Positions 1-8,438 of a stretch of 64,000 nucleotides of DNA are shown one piece after another. The DNA lies in NCBI RefSeq assembly GCF_040496035.1, contig NZ_JBEPJZ010000001.1, positions 1,612,001 to 1,676,000 on the forward strand. The letters are read 5' to 3'. The notes under the pieces are model-generated. The model was not told where the DNA came from. It did no database searches and saw only the letters and a list, made by a program, of their open reading frames with translations. Both the position numbers and the translations under genes were made by a program. Every line of letters starts with the position of its first letter. The first letter of the stretch is position 1. Source of the DNA: Agromyces sp. SYSU T00194. GTDB taxonomy: Bacteria; Actinomycetota; Actinomycetes; Actinomycetales; Microbacteriaceae.

Positions 1-1012
1 TGCCCACCTCGTCGCCGCGCGCGAGTCGGCTCGCCCCGTGCACGGATGCGAGGATCGGCGCGTCGAGCCCGGCCACCTCGACCGAGATGGTGGAGGCGCC
101 GCCGAGGAAGTACGTGTCGACGATCGTGCCGCGCAGGGTCGCCGTGGCGGCATCCGTCGTCAACTCGACGTCCTCGGGGCGCACCACCGCGGTCGCGGCC
201 GCGCCGTGCGCGAGACCGTGCGTGTCGACCGGCACGACGCCGACGCCGGGTACGTCGACGCCGCCTGCGACGGCGATGCCGTCGAACAGGTTCGTGCTGC
301 CGATGAACGACGCGACGAACCGGGTCGCGGGCGCCGAGTAGAGCTCCTGCGGCGTGGCGAGCTGCTCGAGCCGCCCATCGCGCAGCACCGCGATGCGGTC
401 GGCCATCGACATGGCCTCCTCCTGGTCGTGGGTCACGACCACGAAGGTGAGGCCCACCTCGTGCTGCAGGCGCTTCAGCTCGAGCTGCATCGACGCGCGC
501 ACCTGGCGGTCGAGCGCCGAGAGCGGCTCGTCGAGCAGCAGCAGACGGGGGCGCTTCACGATCGCGCGCGCGAGGGCCACGCGCTGGCGCTGGCCGCCCG
601 AGAGCTGCGAGGGCCGGCGCTTCGCGAGCGCCTGCAGCCCGACGACCTCCATGACCTCGCCGACGCGGGTGCGCACTTCGTCGCGCCCGAGCCCCTCCGA
701 CTCGAGGCCGTAGGCGATGTTCTTCTCCACGCTCAGGTGGGGGAAGAGCGCGTAGCTCTGGAACATCATGTTGACCGGTCGCCGGTGCGCCGGCATGCCG
801 AGCAGGTCGTCGCCGTCGAGTTCGATGCGTCCCGACTGCGGGGTCTCGAACCCGGCGATCGAACGCAGCAGGGTCGTCTTGCCGCAGCCCGACGGGCCGA
901 GCAGTGCGAAGAACTCGTTGTCGGCGATGTCGAGCGAGATGTCGTGCAGGGCGACGGTGTCGCCGTAGACGGCGTGCACGCCGTCGATGCGGAGCAGGGG
1001 GGACTGGCTCAT
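1..1012 (-). CDS. potA: Spermidine/putrescine-type ABC transporter ATP-binding protein, C-terminus cut by window edge
   Basis: This is the cytoplasmic ATPase that energises import of polyamines or a related cationic substrate. Translating from the ATG at 1012 gives [19 protein letters not shown], then a Walker A (GPSGCGKTT), Q-loop ([11 protein letters not shown]), ABC signature ([14 protein letters not shown]), Walker B ([12 protein letters not shown]) and the H-loop ([15 protein letters not shown]). The fold continues into a C-terminal TOBE-like region (STNLFDG onwards) typical of PotA and other carbohydrate/polyamine ATPases. Its start codon shares ATGA with the stop of the permease gene behind it, so it is translated as the last known member of the operon. 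The 3' end lies outside the window. The PotA assignment rests on operon context; putative substrates such as iron or thiamine would be less compatible with the neighbouring binding protein. Confidence 0.93.
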   Translation of the reverse strand, partial: MSQSPLLRIDGVHAVYGDTVALHDISLDIADNEFFALLGPSGCGKTTLLRSIAGFETPQSGRIELDGDDLLGMPAHRRPVNMMFQSYALFPHLSVEKNIAYGLESEGLGRDEVRTRVGEVMEVVGLQALAKRRPSQLSGGQRQRVALARAIVKRPRLLLLDEPLSALDRQVRASMQLELKRLQHEVGLTFVVVTHDQEEAMSMADRIAVLRDGRLEQLATPQELYSAPATRFVASFIGSTNLFDGIAVAGGVDVPGVGVVPVDTHGLAHGAAATAVVRPEDVELTTDAATATLRGTIVDTYFLGGASTISVEVAGLDAPILASVHGASRLARGDEVG

Positions 1013-1806
1013 CGTGCGGATCCTGTCAGTCGGGTCAGGCGCTGCGCCGCGATCACCGTGACGATGCTCACGAGCAGCAGGATGCTGGCGAGGGCGTTCA
1101 CCTCGGGCGTGACCCCGAAGCGCACCATGGAGTAGATGACGATCGGCAGCGTGGGCTGGGTCGGCGCCGTGGTGAAGAACGCGATCACGAACTCGTCGAG
1201 CGAGAGCGTGAACGCGAGCAGGGCGCCCGCGACGATGCCGGGGGCGAGCTGCGGCAGGGTGACCCGCACGAAGGTGCGCACCGGGCCCGCGCCGAGGTCG
1301 CGCGACGCCTCCTCGAGGCTCGGGTCGAGGTTCGCCATGCGCGCGAGCACGATCGCCGTGACGAACGCGGTCGCGAACACGCCGTGCGCGATGACCACCG
1401 AGTGCAGGCCGAGCGTGAACGAGATCAGCGAGAAGAAGGTCAGCAGGCCGATGCCGAGCAGCAGGTCGGGCATGATCGCCGGGGCGATCGCGAACGCCCG
1501 CACGAGGCCGCCGCGCGTGTAGTGCTGGATGCCGTACGCGAGCAGCGTGCCGAGCACGGTCGCGATGGCGGTCGCGCCGGTGGCCACGATGAGCGTGTTC
1601 ACGAGCCCCTGCATGAGCGCCTCGTTCGCGAACAGCTCGGGGTACCAGCGCAGCGAGAACCCGCGCCAGACGAACAGGTTCGACGAGTCGTTGAAGCTCA
1701 TGACCACGACGACGAGGATCGGCAGGTAGAGGAAGACGTAGCCGAGCCACAGGGGCACGAGGATGCCGCGGGGCCGACGTGCAACCGATGCACTGCGCTC
1801 AGCCAC
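1009..1806 (-). CDS. potC: Spermidine/putrescine-type ABC transporter permease, PotC-like
   Basis: A 265-residue inner-membrane permease subunit. About six hydrophobic segments are visible, starting with [20 protein letters not shown] near residues 19-38. The EAA loop that docks on the ATPase is recognisable around [17 protein letters not shown], followed by the [14 protein letters not shown] helix typical of PotC. It starts with GTG at 1806, overlapping the end of the preceding permease gene by eight bases, and its stop overlaps the potA start (ATGA). Two permeases of the same size class, one binding protein and one ATPase make a complete polyamine-type importer. Substrate (putrescine, spermidine or a GABA-like compound) cannot be read from the sequence. 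Confidence 0.92.
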   Translation of the reverse strand: MAERSASVARRPRGILVPLWLGYVFLYLPILVVVVMSFNDSSNLFVWRGFSLRWYPELFANEALMQGLVNTLIVATGATAIATVLGTLLAYGIQHYTRGGLVRAFAIAPAIMPDLLLGIGLLTFFSLISFTLGLHSVVIAHGVFATAFVTAIVLARMANLDPSLEEASRDLGAGPVRTFVRVTLPQLAPGIVAGALLAFTLSLDEFVIAFFTTAPTQPTLPIVIYSMVRFGVTPEVNALASILLLVSIVTVIAAQRLTRLTGSAR

Positions 1807-2701
1807 GGCGCGGTCCTTCCGTGATGCGGCGCGAGACGGCGGCCTGCGCGACGATGACGAGCACGAGCAGGAAGGTGAGCAGCAGCGCGAGCGTGGCGCC
1901 GAACGGCCAGTCGCGGGCCTCGAAGAACTGGTCGCGCACGAGGTTGCCGATCATGATCGTCTTGCCGCCGCCGATGAGCTCGGGGATCACGAAGTTCGAC
2001 ATGGCCGGCACGAAGACGAAGATGCTCCCGGTGAGTGCGCCGGGGATCGACAGCGGCAGGGTGATGGTGCGGAACGCCCGCCACGGGCTCGCGCCGAGGT
2101 TGGTCGCGGCCTCGCGCAGCGACGGGTCGAGCTGCTGGAGCGAGGCGTAGAGCGGCAGCACCATGAGCGGCAGGTACATGTAGAGGAGGCCGACCACGAT
2201 CGCCTGCGGCGTGTACAGCATGCGGATCGGCTCGTCGATGAAACCGAGGCCCTGCAGCCACTGGTTGACCCAGCCGGCGCTGTTGAGCAGCAGGATCCAG
2301 GCGTAGGTGCGGATCAGGAAGTTGGTCCAGAACGGCAGCACGACCGCGATGAGGGCGACCGTGCGCCACTTCGGCGAGAGCCCGGCGATGGCGTATGCCA
2401 TCGGGTAGCCGATGAGCAGCGCCAGCACGGTGACGATGAGCGCGAGGCCGATCGACTGCGCGATGACCCCGACGTAGAGCGGCTCGAACAGCTTCGCCCA
2501 GTTGTCGAGCGTGGGCTCGAAGACGACGCCGCCGAAGCGGCCGCGCTTGAAGAAGGTGTAGAAGGCGAGCAGCCCGACCGGCACCGCCATGAAGACGATG
2601 AGGAAGAGCATGCCCGGCGCCAGGAACGGCGCCGGGGCGAGCCCCCGCCGCACGCGCGAGGCGCGTGCGGCGGGGGCTGCCCGGTGGAGCTGGTCCGTCA
2701 C
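1799..2701 (-). CDS. potB: Spermidine/putrescine-type ABC transporter permease, PotB-like
   Basis: A 300-residue permease subunit that pairs with PotC. The membrane part begins at FLAPGMLFLIVFMAVPVGLL, and the EAA cytoplasmic loop appears as LREAATNLGASPWRAFRT followed by TLPLSIPGALTG. I place the start at the GTG at 2701 because it lies just five bases after the stop of the binding-protein gene and gives a family-typical length; the reading frame remains open far upstream through potD, but that part is a shadow. The short Arg/Ala-rich N-terminus (VTDQLHRAAPAARASRVRRG) is cytosolic. The gene overlaps potC by eight bases, implying translational coupling. Confidence 0.9.
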   Translation of the reverse strand: MTDQLHRAAPAARASRVRRGLAPAPFLAPGMLFLIVFMAVPVGLLAFYTFFKRGRFGGVVFEPTLDNWAKLFEPLYVGVIAQSIGLALIVTVLALLIGYPMAYAIAGLSPKWRTVALIAVVLPFWTNFLIRTYAWILLLNSAGWVNQWLQGLGFIDEPIRMLYTPQAIVVGLLYMYLPLMVLPLYASLQQLDPSLREAATNLGASPWRAFRTITLPLSIPGALTGSIFVFVPAMSNFVIPELIGGGKTIMIGNLVRDQFFEARDWPFGATLALLLTFLLVLVIVAQAAVSRRITEGPRRG

Positions 2702-2706
2702 GCTGG

Positions 2707-3807
2707 TCAGTTCGTGGCGAGCACTTCGGCGTTCAGGTCGACGTACTTGACGGTGTCGTCGCCGAGGTCGACGATCACCTCCTGCTCCGTGAGCTCGTCG
2801 ACGGTGATGCCGAGGGTGGGGTAGGCCTCGACGAGCGACGGGTCGAGCGCGTCCATCGCTGCCTGATTCGGCACCTTGTAGAGGATGTTCTCGGCGACCC
2901 AGGTCTGCACCTCGGGGTCGAGGATGTAGTTGATGAAGGCCATGGCGGCCTCCTTGTTCTCCGAGCTCTCGAGCACGGTCATGGTGTCGACCCAGAGGTC
3001 GGCGCCCTCGTCGGGCACGACGAACGCGATGTCGGGGTTCTCGGCGATGCCGTAGTTGCACCAGCCGTCCCACGCCTCGACCATCGCGGCCTCACCCGAG
3101 ACGAGCTTCGAGTAGAAGGTCGTGTCGTCGTAGGCGAGCAGGGTGCCCTTCGTCTCGATGAGCTGCGCCTTCGCCTCCTCGAGCTCGGCGTCGTCGGTCG
3201 AGTTGAGCGAGTAGCCGAGCGCCTTCATCGCGGGCATCGAGAGCCAGCGGTCGGTCGAGAGCATCGTGGTCTTGCCGACCAGGTCCTCCGTCGGGTTCAG
3301 CAGGTCGTTCCACGAGGTCGGGTCGAAGCCGGTGAGGTCGGGGCGGTAGCAGAGGCCCGTGGTGCCCCAGGCGTAGGGCTCGGAGTAGACGTTGCCCGGG
3401 TCGTAGGCGAGCTCGAGCGCCTCGGGGTAGAGGTTCGACTCGTTCGGGATGAGCGACTTGTCGAGCTCGGCCAGGAGGCCCTGCTCACCCAACGCCTGCG
3501 CGTACTGGCCCGACATGAACGCCACGTCGATGCCGGGGTCGGAGCTCGCGGTGAGCTTTGCCACGATGTCCTCGTTCGTGGTGTGGTTCACGATCGTGAT
3601 CTGCACCCCGGTCGCCTCCTCGAACCGCTCGGCGAGGTCCTCCGGGTAGTAGTCGGCCCAGTTCGACACCGTGAGGGTCTGCTGGGTGATGTCGGCGTCG
3701 GGGTCGAGCGCCTCCGACTCGCCACCGTCGCTGGAGCACGAGGTGACGGCGAGGGCGAGTGCGAATGATCCGGCTGCTGCGGCCGCGATGCGTCGCGTGG
3801 TGCGCAT
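2707..3807 (-). CDS. potD: Polyamine ABC transporter substrate-binding lipoprotein
   Basis: A 366-residue extracytoplasmic binding protein that captures the substrate for the importer encoded downstream. The N-terminus MRTTRRIAAAAAGSFALALA runs into a lipobox VTSC at about residue 25, so the mature protein is predicted to be lipid-anchored. The mature part starts TLTVSNWADYYPEDLAERFE, the classic opening of PotD/PotF family proteins, and includes PYAWGTTGLCYRPD and a WDGWCNYG segment in the ligand cleft region. The ATG at 3807 is preceded by an excellent ribosome site (AGGAGG, six bases upstream). It is the first gene of the potDBCA order. PotD family membership is clear; the exact ligand is inference. 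Confidence 0.95.
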   Translation of the reverse strand: MRTTRRIAAAAAGSFALALAVTSCSSDGGESEALDPDADITQQTLTVSNWADYYPEDLAERFEEATGVQITIVNHTTNEDIVAKLTASSDPGIDVAFMSGQYAQALGEQGLLAELDKSLIPNESNLYPEALELAYDPGNVYSEPYAWGTTGLCYRPDLTGFDPTSWNDLLNPTEDLVGKTTMLSTDRWLSMPAMKALGYSLNSTDDAELEEAKAQLIETKGTLLAYDDTTFYSKLVSGEAAMVEAWDGWCNYGIAENPDIAFVVPDEGADLWVDTMTVLESSENKEAAMAFINYILDPEVQTWVAENILYKVPNQAAMDALDPSLVEAYPTLGITVDELTEQEVIVDLGDDTVKYVDLNAEVLATN

Positions 3808-3842
3808 GGGTACCTCCTGGGGCGTGGGAACGGTTGATCGGA

Positions 3843-3871
3843 ATGTTGCACCACGACTGAAGGAACCGCAA
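3843..3871 (-). promoter_or_regulatory. Candidate promoter of the pot operon
   Basis: On the minus strand a -35-like TTGCGG (3871-3866) is separated by 17 bases from a -10-like CAACAT (3848-3843). Transcription would start near 3836 and leave a leader of about 28 bases carrying the AGGAGG ribosome site of potD. Confidence 0.4.
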
Positions 3872-3899
3872 TGGATCACTGGACACAGTGGAGGAGAGT

Positions 3900-3922
3900 T
3901 TGCGTAATAGTTACAATCGCAA
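3900..3922. promoter_or_regulatory. Inverted repeat TTGCG-N13-CGCAA overlapping the kinase promoter
   Basis: TTGCG at 3900-3904 and CGCAA at 3918-3922 form a 5-bp inverted repeat that encloses the TACAAT -10 box (3912-3917) of the sugar kinase gene and lies upstream of the pot operon promoter. The AT-rich core stands out in this very GC-rich sequence. It could be an operator for either divergent unit; no regulator is adjacent, so this is inference. Confidence 0.35.
3912..3917 (+). promoter_or_regulatory. Candidate -10 box TACAAT for the sugar kinase gene
   Basis: TACAAT ends nine bases before the ATG at 3927, so the mRNA would start at or within a few bases of that codon. This supports the ATG at 3927 over the in-frame GTG at 3888. 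Confidence 0.4.
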
Positions 3923-3926
3923 TTCA

Positions 3927-5099
3927 ATGAACTCGATGCTCGACGGGGAATCGCCGGCCATCGCCGACCGTGTGCTGACCGTCGGCGAGGGCGGTCGGGT
4001 GCGCGTCGACGGGCTTCCGCCGGCGGCCGGCGACGGCGTCGGGCGGGCGCTCGCACGCCTGGTCGTCCCCGAGCTTGCGGCGGATGCCCCGGAGCGGGGC
4101 ATCGACGTCGACCAGACCAACACCTCGGTCATCGTCGGCGATCGCGTGATCGTGAAGATCGTGGGCGAGTGGGCCGCCGCCGACCGCTCCGCGGTGCTGC
4201 TCGAGCGTCTCGCCGCCGCGGACGTCGCCGGCGTCGACCGGCTCCGTGGTCGCGTGCAGTGGCGGCATCCGCAGTTCGGCACCTCGACCCTCGCGATCGT
4301 CACCGATTTCCAGGACGGCGTGACCGATGGCTGGACCTGGGCGGTCGGCGACGTGCAGGCCTGCATCGACGGGGGAGTGGAGCCGACCTGGCCCGCGGTG
4401 CTCGGCGCGCACACGGCCCGCCTGCACGACGTGCTCGGGGCCGACGCGGCGCCCGCGGAGCGCGATGCGCCCGCCCGCCGCGCCGCCCGTGCGTCGGACG
4501 CCCTCGACCGGGCCCTCGCGGCGACGGCCGGCGACGCCGGCGCGCGCCTGTCGAACCGGCGTGAGGCGCTCGCCGGAGGCATCCGCTCGCTCGAGCACAC
4601 CGCGCCCGGCCGGGAGTTCCCGATCCACGGCGACCTGCATGTCGGGCAAGTGCTCGCCTCGCCCCGCGACGACGGCGATCGCCGGTACACGATCATCGAC
4701 TTCGACGGCGACCCGCAGCTGAGCGTCGAGGAGCGGGGGCGAGCGGATGCCGCTGCCCGCGACGTGGCCCACCTGCTCGTCTCGCTCGACCTCGTGGCCG
4801 CCGTCGCGCAGAAGTACGCGCGCAGGGTCGACGAGGCCGCGTGGGCGTGGGCCGACCGCGCGCGGGCCGCGTTGCTCGACGCGTACCGCGAGACACTGGA
4901 GCGGGCGGAGCTGTTCGACGAGGCGCTGCTGCCCGGCTTCGAGGCCGAGCAGCTCGCCGCCGAGCTGCACTACGCCGACCGCTTCCTGCCCGCCTGGCGA
5001 TACGCGCCGGACGCGGCGATCACCCACCGCTACCCGTCATCGCACGCACACCCGGAGGTCCCGTGGACACCGCCGCCTTTCGCTCCGACCTCGAGCTGA
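3927..5099 (+). CDS. Glucosamine kinase / maltokinase-like sugar kinase
   Basis: A 390-residue protein of the eukaryotic-like-kinase/aminoglycoside-phosphotransferase fold that phosphorylates a sugar with ATP. Visible are the maltokinase-type N-terminal cap, the nucleotide-binding strand NTSVIVGDRVIVKIV (Lys in VKIV), the catalytic loop HGDLHVGQVL (His234, Asp236) and the metal-binding IIDFDGDP (256-263). Family knowledge: actinobacteria carry maltokinases (trehalose/glycogen pathway) and close relatives that act on glucosamine. The absence of treS, glgE or glgB nearby and the overlap with a SIS sugar-phosphate gene favour the glucosamine-kinase type here, which is inference. The start was placed at 3927 from the TACAAT box; GTG 3888 would add 13 residues. 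The next gene starts inside this one (37-base overlap). Confidence 0.72.
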   Translation: MNSMLDGESPAIADRVLTVGEGGRVRVDGLPPAAGDGVGRALARLVVPELAADAPERGIDVDQTNTSVIVGDRVIVKIVGEWAAADRSAVLLERLAAADVAGVDRLRGRVQWRHPQFGTSTLAIVTDFQDGVTDGWTWAVGDVQACIDGGVEPTWPAVLGAHTARLHDVLGADAAPAERDAPARRAARASDALDRALAATAGDAGARLSNRREALAGGIRSLEHTAPGREFPIHGDLHVGQVLASPRDDGDRRYTIIDFDGDPQLSVEERGRADAAARDVAHLLVSLDLVAAVAQKYARRVDEAAWAWADRARAALLDAYRETLERAELFDEALLPGFEAEQLAAELHYADRFLPAWRYAPDAAITHRYPSSHAHPEVPWTPPPFAPTSS

Positions 5100-6034
5100 T
5101 CCCCGAGACGCTCGGCGCGCTCGCCGACGCCGTGGACGCGGGGCTGGACGGGCTCGAGCGCCTGCCGATGCTCGGCGCGTCGCGCGTGCTCGTGCTCGGA
5201 ATGGGGTCGAGCCGGTACGCCGCCGACGTGGTCGCCCGGCGCTACCGCGCGGTCGGCGCGACCGTGCTGGTCGAGCTCGCGAGCGTCGCGCTGCTGCCGC
5301 CGGCCGCGCCGGACCTCGCGGTGGTCGCGGTGTCGGCGACGGGCGGCAGCGTCGAGGTGCTGCGCGCGATCGAGCGGTATCGCGGCACCGGGCGACTCGT
5401 CGCCGTCACGAACCGCGGGGACTCCGAGCTCGCCCGCGCGGCCGACGTCGTGGTGCCGCTGCACGCCGGCGTCGAGGCATCCGGTGTCGCCTGCCGCACC
5501 TTCCGCGCCACGTTCGCGGTGCTCGACCAGGTGCTCGCCGAGCTGCTCGGCACGTCGCCCGAGGCGCGGTTCGACCCGGCCGCCCTGCGCACCGCCGCGG
5601 CGACGAGCGCGCACCTGCTCGAGGCATCCGCCGACTGGCTCGCACCCATGGCCGACCTGCTCGCCGGGCCCATGGGCACGTGGGCCCTCGCGCCCGCCGA
5701 GCGCGCGTCGAGCGCCCAGCAGTCCGCGCTCATGCTGCGCGAGGTGCCGCGCCGCGCGGCCTTCGCCTCGGAGACCGGCGACTGGTCGCACGTCGACGTC
5801 TACCTCACGAAGACGCAGGACTACCGGGCGCTCGTGTTCGCCGGCTCCGCGTGGGACGCGCAGGCCCTCGAGTGGATGGCCATGCGCGGCTCGCGGTTCG
5901 CGTCGATCGGCCGCGACCTGCCGGGTGCCGAGGCGACGCTGCGCTTCCCGGGCGATGAGGATGACACCGTCGCCGCCCTGTCCGAGGTGCTCGTCGGCGA
6001 GCTGGTCGCCGACCACTGGCTGCGACAGGGCTGA
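5063..6034 (+). CDS. SIS-domain sugar-phosphate isomerase/deaminase-like protein
   Basis: A 323-residue protein with two SIS (sugar isomerase) halves. The first shows VLVLGMGSSRYAADVVARRY and the phosphate-binding VSATGGSVEVLRAIERY; the second contains ALAPAERASSAQQSALMLRE, the C-terminal segment seen in GlmS/AgaS-like SIS proteins. Such proteins bind phosphorylated amino sugars and isomerise or deaminate them. Start is GTG 5063 with GGAGG five bases upstream; this overlaps the kinase gene by 37 bases, so the two are co-translated. Together they suggest phosphorylation of glucosamine followed by isomerisation/deamination to fructose-6-phosphate, a proposal from context; activity on another sugar is possible. 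Confidence 0.72.
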   Translation: MDTAAFRSDLELIPETLGALADAVDAGLDGLERLPMLGASRVLVLGMGSSRYAADVVARRYRAVGATVLVELASVALLPPAAPDLAVVAVSATGGSVEVLRAIERYRGTGRLVAVTNRGDSELARAADVVVPLHAGVEASGVACRTFRATFAVLDQVLAELLGTSPEARFDPAALRTAAATSAHLLEASADWLAPMADLLAGPMGTWALAPAERASSAQQSALMLREVPRRAAFASETGDWSHVDVYLTKTQDYRALVFAGSAWDAQALEWMAMRGSRFASIGRDLPGAEATLRFPGDEDDTVAALSEVLVGELVADHWLRQG

Positions 6035-6053
6035 GCGACCGGAGCCTGCGGGC

Positions 6054-6707
6054 TCAGTCGGCGGACGCCTCCGGCGGGGTCAGCCCGACCGCCGGCAGGA
6101 CGATGCGGTCGATCACGTCGAGCATGAACTCGCGGGTCATCGGCTGCTGGAGCATGAGCACGCGATAGGTGACGAGCGCGGGGCCCAGGATGCTGAGCGT
6201 CTCGACGTCGGTGTCGGCCGGGATCTCGCCGCGCTCGATCGCCCGACCGAAGACGATGCGGTTCGCGCCGGCGCGCGGCTCGACCAGGGCGGCGCGGGCG
6301 GCCTCGCCGAGCTCGGGCGCCCGGGCGATCATCGACGCGATGCCGGCCATGACCTTGAGCTTCCGCTCGCTGTCCTTGATGGACGGGGTGCGGACCATCG
6401 CGACGAGGTCGCCGCGCAGCGTGCCCGTGTCGGGCGGCGACGCGTAGTCGATGTCGGTGGCCTTCATGCATGCCACGGCGTCGATCACGAGTTCGGGCTT
6501 CGACGCCCAGCGCCGGTAGAGGGTCGCCTTCCCCGCCTTCGCGCGGGCGGCGACCATGTCGATGGTCATGCCCTCGTAGCCGGTCTCGGCGAGCACGTCG
6601 AGCGCCGCCTCGAGGATCTCCGGGTCGCGGGAGTGGTCGCGCTTGCGGCCGAGCTTCGGCTTCGCGGAGGTGTCGGTCGTGGACTCGACCGCGTCGGTCT
6701 GCGTCAT
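6054..6707 (-). CDS. TetR-family transcriptional regulator
   Basis: A 217-residue repressor. The N-terminal helix-turn-helix is seen at about residues 24-75 (ILEAALDVLAETGYEGMTID, then VAARAKAGKATLYRRWASKP), and the rest is the all-helical ligand-binding dimerisation domain of the TetR_C class. It is transcribed away from a DHA2 drug exporter gene across a 129-base intergenic region that holds an imperfect palindrome, so it very probably controls the exporter and itself. It converges with the SIS gene, 19 bases apart. The inducing compound is unknown. Confidence 0.9.
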   Translation of the reverse strand: MTQTDAVESTTDTSAKPKLGRKRDHSRDPEILEAALDVLAETGYEGMTIDMVAARAKAGKATLYRRWASKPELVIDAVACMKATDIDYASPPDTGTLRGDLVAMVRTPSIKDSERKLKVMAGIASMIARAPELGEAARAALVEPRAGANRIVFGRAIERGEIPADTDVETLSILGPALVTYRVLMLQQPMTREFMLDVIDRIVLPAVGLTPPEASAD

Positions 6708-6797
6708 CGCAGCCGCCTCCCTCCGAGTGCCGTGGTGCGCGTCACCGACGATCCTACGTTCCCGGGACGTGTCGCGCAGGTGAATTCCTGAACCGAG

Positions 6798-6827
6798 TAT
6801 ATCCGGAACTCCTCAGTACCGTATAGA
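6798..6827. promoter_or_regulatory. Candidate TetR operator in the tetR/exporter intergenic region
   Basis: TATATCCGG (6798-6806) and CCGTATAGA (6819-6827) are inverted relatives with 7 of 9 positions matching, spaced by 12 bases. The right half overlaps the -10 box of the exporter gene, which is where a repressor would block transcription. Confidence 0.45.
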
Positions 6828-6829
6828 GT
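6824..6829 (+). promoter_or_regulatory. -10 box TAGAGT, leaderless start of the DHA2 exporter
   Basis: TAGAGT ends seven bases before the ATG at 6837, the spacing expected for a leaderless transcript. It argues for ATG 6837 rather than the in-frame GTG at 6828, which lies inside the box. Confidence 0.5.
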
Positions 6830-6836
6830 GGCCCGC

Positions 6837-8345
6837 ATGACCTCGAATGCCACAACGCAGGCGCCCGATCGGCGCCGCTGGATCACGCTCGTCGTGGTCG
6901 GACTCGCCCAGCTCATGGTCGTGCTCGACGCGACCGTCGTGAACATCGCACTCCCCTCGGCCCAGGCCGACCTCGGCTTCACCGACGGCCAGCGCCAGTG
7001 GATCATCACCGCCTACTCGCTCGCCTTCGGCAGCCTGCTGCTGCTCGGCGGCCGGCTCTCCGACCTCATGGGCCGCAAGCTCACTTTCGTCATCGGACTC
7101 CTCGGGTTCGCCGCGGCCTCCGCCTTCGGCGGGGCGGCCGACACCTTCGAGCTCCTCGTCGCCGCGCGCGCGCTGCAGGGTGCGTTCGGCGCACTCCTCG
7201 CGCCCACCGCGCTCGCGGTGCTCACGACCACCTTCGTCATCCCGCGCGAGCGCGCGCGTGCGTTCGGCGTCTTCGGCGCGATCGCAGGTGCCGGCGGCGC
7301 GGTCGGGCTGCTCCTCGGCGGCGTGCTCACCGAGTGGCTCGACTGGCGCTGGAACCTGTACATCAACGTGGTGATCGCCGCGTTCGCCCTGGTCGGCGCC
7401 CTCGCCTTCATCCCGCGCGTCGCCCGCACGGGCCCGCGCCCGCAGCTCGACGTGCCCGGCACGCTGCTCGTCTCCTCGGCGCTGTTCGCGCTCGTCTACG
7501 GCTTCTCGCACGCCGAGACCGACGGGTGGGACGCGCCGCTGACCTGGGGGATGCTCGGCGCATCCGTCGTGCTGCTCGTCGCGTTCGTGCTCTGGCAGCG
7601 TCGCGCGACGCATCCGCTGCTGCCGCTGCCGATCGTGCTCGACCGCAACCGCGGCGCGGCCTACCTCTCGGTGCTGATCGCCGGTGCCGGCATGTTCGGC
7701 ATCTTCCTGTTCGTCACGTACTACCTGCAGGCGACGCTGGGGTACTCGCCGATCCAGACGGGGCTCGCGTTCCTGCCGATGATCGCGATGCTCGTGCTCG
7801 CCGCGCAGCTCGGCACGAACCTCTTCGTCCCGAGGTTCGGCCCGAAGGTGCTGGTGCCGATCGGCATGGCGCTCGGTGCGATCGGCATGTCGGGCCTCAC
7901 GCTGCTCGACGCCTCGAGCACGTACGCGGCGCACGTGCTGCCGCCGCTCATGGTGATCGGGTTCGCGATGGGCACGATCATGCCCGCCTCCATGCAGACC
8001 GCCACCCTGGGGGTCGACCGTCGATTCGCCGGCGTCGCCTCCGCGATGGTGAACACGAGCCAGCAGGTCGGCGGCTCCATCGGCACGGCGCTGCTGAACA
8101 CGCTCGCCGCGACCGCAACGGCCGACTTCTTGGTCGCGAACGGCCCGGCGACCCCGGAGGTGGGCGTCGACGCGGCACTCGCGGGCTACGCGACGGCGTA
8201 CTGGTGGGGTGCGGCGTTCTTCGCCGCCGGCGCCGTGATGTCGGCGCTGCTCTTCCGCCGTCGCGGCAGCGGGGCATCGCCCGCGCACCCGGGCGGCGAT
8301 CCGGACGCACGGGCCGCCGAGCCCGAGCCTGTCGCGGTCGGCTGA
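6837..8345 (+). CDS. DHA2-family MFS drug/multidrug exporter
   Basis: A 502-residue, probably 14-helix major facilitator that exports drugs or metabolites with proton exchange. Family marks are the motif LDATVVNIALPSAQADLG in helix 1, the loop-2-3 motif GGRLSDLMGRK, and the antiporter motif C-like GAIAGAGGAVGLLLGGVL in helix 5. The C-terminus is a short charged tail. Divergent from the TetR gene and controlled by the intergenic palindrome in all likelihood. It converges on the RCC1-repeat gene with a long hairpin between them. Substrate is not predictable from sequence. Confidence 0.9.
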   Translation: MTSNATTQAPDRRRWITLVVVGLAQLMVVLDATVVNIALPSAQADLGFTDGQRQWIITAYSLAFGSLLLLGGRLSDLMGRKLTFVIGLLGFAAASAFGGAADTFELLVAARALQGAFGALLAPTALAVLTTTFVIPRERARAFGVFGAIAGAGGAVGLLLGGVLTEWLDWRWNLYINVVIAAFALVGALAFIPRVARTGPRPQLDVPGTLLVSSALFALVYGFSHAETDGWDAPLTWGMLGASVVLLVAFVLWQRRATHPLLPLPIVLDRNRGAAYLSVLIAGAGMFGIFLFVTYYLQATLGYSPIQTGLAFLPMIAMLVLAAQLGTNLFVPRFGPKVLVPIGMALGAIGMSGLTLLDASSTYAAHVLPPLMVIGFAMGTIMPASMQTATLGVDRRFAGVASAMVNTSQQVGGSIGTALLNTLAATATADFLVANGPATPEVGVDAALAGYATAYWWGAAFFAAGAVMSALLFRRRGSGASPAHPGGDPDARAAEPEPVAVG

Positions 8346-8364
8346 CCTCCGTCACCTCGCTCGG

Positions 8365-8416
8365 GTCGTCACGAGCGGTCGCTTCGCCGGTAGTGCGAGC
8401 GGCCGTTCGTGACGAC
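8365..8416. terminator. Bidirectional hairpin terminator between convergent genes
   Basis: Arms 8365-8382 and 8399-8416 pair at 16 of 18 positions around a 16-base loop, flanked by further CTCG/CGAG complementarity. It sits 20 bases after the exporter stop and 22 bases from the stop of the convergent gene. No U-tract is present, as is usual in such GC-rich genomes. Confidence 0.65.
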
Positions 8417-8438
8417 TCGCGAGGTCGGTGGCGTCAGG

